From: Candidatus Nitrosopumilus sp. | Lineage (GTDB): Archaea > Thermoproteota > Nitrososphaeria > Nitrososphaerales > Nitrosopumilaceae | Assembly: GCA_029250275.1 (NCBI GenBank) | Contig: JAPFBP010000001.1 | Location: 1 to 64,000 of the forward strand | DNA: 64,000 bases | Direction: 5' to 3' | Shown here: positions 60,228 to 64,000 of the stretch, one piece after another | Layout of the letters: every line of letters begins with the position of its first letter | Numbering within the stretch: position 1 is the first letter of the stretch | Notes under the pieces: generated by a model | What the model saw: only the letters and a program-made list of their open reading frames with translations | Databases searched by the model: none | Told to the model about the DNA's origin: nothing | Program-made: the position numbers and the translations under genes

Positions 60228-61340
60228 ATGGATGAAATATCATATGTTGTAGTTTTTCCAACTATATTTTCAAAAAATAAAATTCCATACTTAATTTCAA
60301 ATATTAAAAAAATTCTTAAAATAAAAAATCAAGAATTTAAATCTGTTAAACGCGATGGAAATGTAATTCTAGTTAATGCAAATGATCCTGTCTTTGCATC
60401 ATCTGCAATCAATTTACTTTTTGGAATTGAAAAAATAGCTATTGCAAGACAAAGAAAAAATGATTTTGGAAATATTGTTTCTGAAATTACCTCGATTAGT
60501 GGTAATTTACTGTTAAAGGGAGAAAAATTTCTAGTAAAAGTAGAAGGAGTTTCAAAAGGATTTGTCACTAAAGATGTGGAAATTGCTGCAACATCTAACA
60601 TTATAGAAAATAAAGTAAAATTAGGTGCTCATCCAGGAACAGATGAAAATTTTGATAAATTGCTGTACACATATTTAACAAAAAGTAACGCATACATCTG
60701 TATTTTTTCAGATAAAGGTAAAGGAGGAATACCATATAAATCACAAAATCAAAAAACTATTTGTGCAGTATATGATGAAATCTCTGCAGTTTCCTGTTAT
60801 GAGACAATCAAGCAAGGTTATGACACAAAAATAATAGTTTGTTATAGACAAAAATCAGAATTAATGAATCTTGCAAAAATAATTAATCAGATAATTCCAA
60901 GATTAGTACAAGATAAAATTGAACTTGAATTCTTGCAACTTAAAATCAATCCAAATGGAATTAAAAATTATTTAATTTATGTAAATTCAATACTAGAAAT
61001 ATTATTACAATATTCTAACAATCGTGTGTCATTAGCATTATCTCCGTTAATTTACTCTTCAGATTTTATTGATAATTCATTAAAACTAGTATTTGTAAAA
61101 AAGAAAATTCCTGTTTTACCACTTACTGGTGTTGATATGAATTTGTTTGATGAAGCAAAAGAGATAGGATTAGAAAGAAATATCAAAAAATTAGAAAAAA
61201 TGGTTACAATGACTACAAATGAAATTCCTTCTTTTTCAAAAAAAGAAGTTGAATCTGCTCTAAAAACAAAGAAAATTATCACAATTCATGTTGGTCCCAA
61301 TAATGTACATGATATTTTAGATTCTCTTGAAAATCATTGA
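60228..61340 (+). CDS. ThiI-like THUMP-domain protein with degenerate PP-loop
   Basis: THUMP-like LLKGEKFLVKVEGVSKGFVTKDVEIAATSNI...; ThiI-like C-terminus (IPVLPLTGVDMNLFDEAKEIGL); no SGGxDS. Confidence 0.6.
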   Translation: MDEISYVVVFPTIFSKNKIPYLISNIKKILKIKNQEFKSVKRDGNVILVNANDPVFASSAINLLFGIEKIAIARQRKNDFGNIVSEITSISGNLLLKGEKFLVKVEGVSKGFVTKDVEIAATSNIIENKVKLGAHPGTDENFDKLLYTYLTKSNAYICIFSDKGKGGIPYKSQNQKTICAVYDEISAVSCYETIKQGYDTKIIVCYRQKSELMNLAKIINQIIPRLVQDKIELEFLQLKINPNGIKNYLIYVNSILEILLQYSNNRVSLALSPLIYSSDFIDNSLKLVFVKKKIPVLPLTGVDMNLFDEAKEIGLERNIKKLEKMVTMTTNEIPSFSKKEVESALKTKKIITIHVGPNNVHDILDSLENH

Positions 61341-61370
61341 GAATTTAAACGGCATATTTGATTTCATAAT

Positions 61371-62606
61371 GTGCTCAAAATAGGAGAATTCATCTATCCA
61401 TGGGGAAGCGGTCACTATTCACGAATGATGAGGTTAAATGATGTTTTAGGTGATCATGTCAAAGAAAAATTTGAAGTTCATTTTTCTAGTAAAGATCATG
61501 TTTATGAAAAATTATTAAAAAAATTCCCTGATCAAAAAGAAAAAATTCATGAAATTTTAATGCCAACACCAATTGATGGTAAATTTGGTCCAAGTATTTT
61601 AAAATCATTAATGAATTTATTATTACCAGTTTCAAAAAATCCATCACTAGTTATACAAATTACAAATTATTTGAGAGAAGAGAGAAAACTCTACAACAAA
61701 GAAAAATTTGATCTAGTGATTAATGATGGCGATATGGGTTCAAACATTCTAGCTAAAAATAGAAACATTCCTAGTTTGTTTGTAACAAATCAATTTAGAC
61801 CAAAACTATACAATTCAAGATCATATCTTTATCCTTCATTGATTTTTATTGCAAAACAAATTGCCAAGGCATCAAAAATTCTAGTAGCAGATTCTCCACC
61901 TCCATATACGATGTGTGAATATAATCTAAATTTTATTAAAGGCATTGAAGAAAAAATTACATATGTTGGACATTTTACAAATAGTAAACAAATCAAAAAA
62001 GAAGATTCTTCAGATCTTGAGAAATTAGTCAAAGATAACGAATTTGGTTATTGGATGAGAACAGGAAACAAATCAACTAATGATGGAACAGGTCAAAGAT
62101 ATGAAAAAGTATTTCATCAAAATGAAATGAAAAAAGAAAAAAGAATAATATCACATGCAAAAAATGATTCTAACATAGATACAGTATTAGGAAAAGATGG
62201 GGGAAAATATTCTGTGTTAGAAGCTTTAGATAAAAAAATTGATTGGATACAAATTGATATTGGTTTTCTCTCAGAACAAGAAAAAGATACAATTCTAAAT
62301 TTGTGCAAATATGCAGTTGTTAATGGTTCTCACACGGTAATGGGTGAGATAATGGGTGGAAAATCAAAACCAATAATTGGAATCCCAATTTATGATGAAC
62401 ACACAAATAACATTAGATGGGCTGAAGAAAAAAATCTAGGCGTGCTTGCCATTAAAACAAACCAAGTAACTAACGGTATAACCAAAATTAAAGAAAATTA
62501 TGAAGCATTTCAGAATAGTTTGAATGAATTCTCAAAGAATTTTGTTCCTAATGGAGCAGAAAATTCAGCAAAAATTGCTGCTCAAATATTAGAAGAAAAG
62601 AAATAA
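61371..62606 (+). CDS. GT-B (MGT/MurG-like) glycosyltransferase
   Basis: GTG start; FIYPWGSGHYSRMMRLND, DLVINDGDMGSN, GSHTVMGEIMGGKSKPIIGIPIYDEHTNN. Confidence 0.8.
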   Translation: MLKIGEFIYPWGSGHYSRMMRLNDVLGDHVKEKFEVHFSSKDHVYEKLLKKFPDQKEKIHEILMPTPIDGKFGPSILKSLMNLLLPVSKNPSLVIQITNYLREERKLYNKEKFDLVINDGDMGSNILAKNRNIPSLFVTNQFRPKLYNSRSYLYPSLIFIAKQIAKASKILVADSPPPYTMCEYNLNFIKGIEEKITYVGHFTNSKQIKKEDSSDLEKLVKDNEFGYWMRTGNKSTNDGTGQRYEKVFHQNEMKKEKRIISHAKNDSNIDTVLGKDGGKYSVLEALDKKIDWIQIDIGFLSEQEKDTILNLCKYAVVNGSHTVMGEIMGGKSKPIIGIPIYDEHTNNIRWAEEKNLGVLAIKTNQVTNGITKIKENYEAFQNSLNEFSKNFVPNGAENSAKIAAQILEEKK

Positions 62607-62629
62607 TAGATTATTTTGATGATTTTTCT

Positions 62630-62700
62630 CATCTGGCACGCGGGATTTCGATGGGCGAACGGACCGCAAGGGATGATGAAAAAATCCGCGTGTCGGATAA
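62630..62700. ncRNA. Candidate structured RNA (GC-rich hairpin element)
   Basis: GGCACGCGGGATTT (62635-62648) pairs with AAATCCGCGTGTC (62682-62694), ~13 bp with one bulge; GC-rich against an AT-rich background; no credible CDS. Confidence 0.45.
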
Positions 62701-62758
62701 TATCGATCAATAGAGATTGTGGGAACGCTTTTATGGAAAAAATTGAGACAAATCAACA

Positions 62759-63076
62759 GTGCCTAACTGTCCAGAATGTACATTCCGAGAGAAAAAGAAA
62801 ATAGAAACAAAATATCTAGAAGATTTCCCAGAAGAAGACAGAAGTAGAGACGCTTTGTTCAAATTATTTGATGAAATTGACATTCCAATGAAAATGGATG
62901 AAAAAAACAGAAGACATTTTATTTGTAAACGATGTGGATTATACGCAACAAGAGAAGAAGTTACAGATATCAGATCCAAGTTAAATCAAAGAGAAAAAAC
63001 ACGTGATGACAAACATGATGACTATCTAGAATGGTGGTCAAAAAGTAAAAAAGAAAAAGCAGAAAGTGTAGAGTAG
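62759..63076 (+). CDS. Zinc-finger hypothetical protein
   Basis: GTG start; CPECTF...FICKRCGLYATREEV; TATA-like cttttatgg ~25 nt upstream suggests a leaderless transcript. Confidence 0.75.
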   Translation: MPNCPECTFREKKKIETKYLEDFPEEDRSRDALFKLFDEIDIPMKMDEKNRRHFICKRCGLYATREEVTDIRSKLNQREKTRDDKHDDYLEWWSKSKKEKAESVE

Positions 63077-63082
63077 CTTACA

Positions 63083-63484
63083 ATGGTAAAAAAGAAAGAA
63101 GATGAAATTCCTGAATGGGTTACTGATGAAATTCAAAATGCAAAATTTAGGAAACCTGAAGAACTAAAAGGATCAGGATATATTCTAGAATTTTATTATG
63201 AAGATAATAAAATTGATGTTCAATTGTATGATGCAGTAGAAGATGGACGACATATTGTAACAATGGATGTTGTAAAAGATATTAAAATTGATGATTTACT
63301 AAAAGGTGAAGTCTATGAATTTGTTTTTGATCAACATAAAGCACCATTAAGTAAAAAAGTATCAGAATTTCTAGAAAAAGAAAAAGAAATTGAAATGAAG
63401 GCAATTTATCAATTTGAATTAAGATCTCTAGAATTGTTTGATGTAGGCTCTAGTAAACATGTAAATGAAGATTTAGAAGAATAA
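63083..63484 (+). CDS. Hypothetical protein
   Basis: 133 aa acidic ORF in tandem with the zinc-finger gene. Confidence 0.7.
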   Translation: MVKKKEDEIPEWVTDEIQNAKFRKPEELKGSGYILEFYYEDNKIDVQLYDAVEDGRHIVTMDVVKDIKIDDLLKGEVYEFVFDQHKAPLSKKVSEFLEKEKEIEMKAIYQFELRSLELFDVGSSKHVNEDLEE

Positions 63485-63485
63485 A

Positions 63486-64000
63486 TTAATCTTTTTTCAT
63501 AGAATCTAATTGTTTTTTGAAAGCCTTTCCTAAAATTGGATTAATAAAATATGGAAATGTATTTTTTAACCAAACTGCACCTCTAACTAGAGATGGAACA
63601 ATAATTTCCAATCTTGGAGAATTTGCTGCTTTTAGAATTGCTTTTGCTACAGTTTTAGAACTAAGCGAAGTTGGAGAAAATTTTGGCATTTTTTCAAATG
63701 ATGGGTGTTCAAAAAAGTTAGTTCTAACCATAATAGGACTAACAACAGTAATTCCAACTCCAGAATTTTTTAATTCATGTTTCAAACCTTCTGAAAATCC
63801 TAACATTGCAAATTTTGATGCACAGTATGAAGCAATTCCAGGCAAACCAAAACTTGCTGCAACAGATGCCACATTGACAATATGGCCAGATTTTTTATCT
63901 AACATTGATGGAAGAAAATATTTTATGCAATATACCATTCCAAAATAATTTGTTTCCATCTGAGATTCTATGTCATCAATACTAAGATCGTATATAGAGC
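63486..64000 (-). CDS. Short-chain dehydrogenase/reductase, N-terminus beyond window
   Basis: VNVASVAASFGLPGIASYCASKFAMLGFSEGLKHEL; frame stays open upstream of the track start to the window end (SIYDLSIDDIESQMETNYFG). Confidence 0.92.
   Translation of the reverse strand, partial: SIYDLSIDDIESQMETNYFGMVYCIKYFLPSMLDKKSGHIVNVASVAASFGLPGIASYCASKFAMLGFSEGLKHELKNSGVGITVVSPIMVRTNFFEHPSFEKMPKFSPTSLSSKTVAKAILKAANSPRLEIIVPSLVRGAVWLKNTFPYFINPILGKAFKKQLDSMKKD

Noticed and set aside
62611-62700. Canonical C/D-box sRNA in the GC-rich island
   Set aside because: TGATGA-like C boxes are present, but no proper CTGA D boxes at the right spacing; only CTGG/CGGA variants.
62616-62804. 62-aa plus-strand ORF over the GC-rich island
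   Set aside because: Overlaps the better supported zinc-finger start and shows no protein character; the GC-rich stem-forming sequence fits RNA better.
63517-63948. Plus-strand 143-aa ORF
   Set aside because: Antisense to the SDR gene.
1-64000. CRISPR arrays, rRNA operons, intact IS transposases, integrases or prophage modules
   Set aside because: No regularly spaced repeats, rRNA-like stretches or complete transposase/integrase ORFs were found.

Overview
AT-rich, gene-dense archaeal chromosome segment. Gene content and sequence character point to an ammonia-oxidising Thaumarchaeota/Nitrososphaerota (Nitrosopumilaceae-like); this is inferred from marker proteins only, with no database search. 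Most of the window is core housekeeping: SRP RNA, uL2, Cdc48, GatDE, GrpE-DnaK-DnaJ, RPA, a RadB-like ATPase, LSm, MetK, aIF2 alpha and gamma, Nop10, AglB, eS6, PriSL, Nfo, GlyRS, a CdvB/ESCRT-III paralog, RqcH/NEMF-like, aconitase X subunits, Nth, Sat and APS reductase. Two separate cobalamin blocks (cbiD-G-X-C, cbiA, cobO; and cbiF-L-T) are also present. Three tRNAs (Leu-CAG, Gln-TTG, Gly-CCC) and one 7S/SRP RNA are readable. Several small genes missing from the ORF track were recovered, including Nop10 and zinc-ribbon mini-proteins. The accessory part is mainly the first ~4.9 kb: RelE-like toxins, an antitoxin with a palindromic operator, a Fic protein, a divergent HTH pair and a probable tnpB remnant. 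A rearrangement scar lies near 47.6 kb. The strongest leads are: a glutamate-racemase-like protein with both catalytic Cys replaced by Ser; a ThiI-like protein without a PP-loop; a GC-rich hairpin element at 62.63-62.70 kb; a scar with two 5'-truncated divergent gene fragments; and related TACTATA/TATAGTA palindromes at the toxin-antitoxin and Fic promoters. I saw no CRISPR array, rRNA, intact transposase or obvious new multi-gene defence system.
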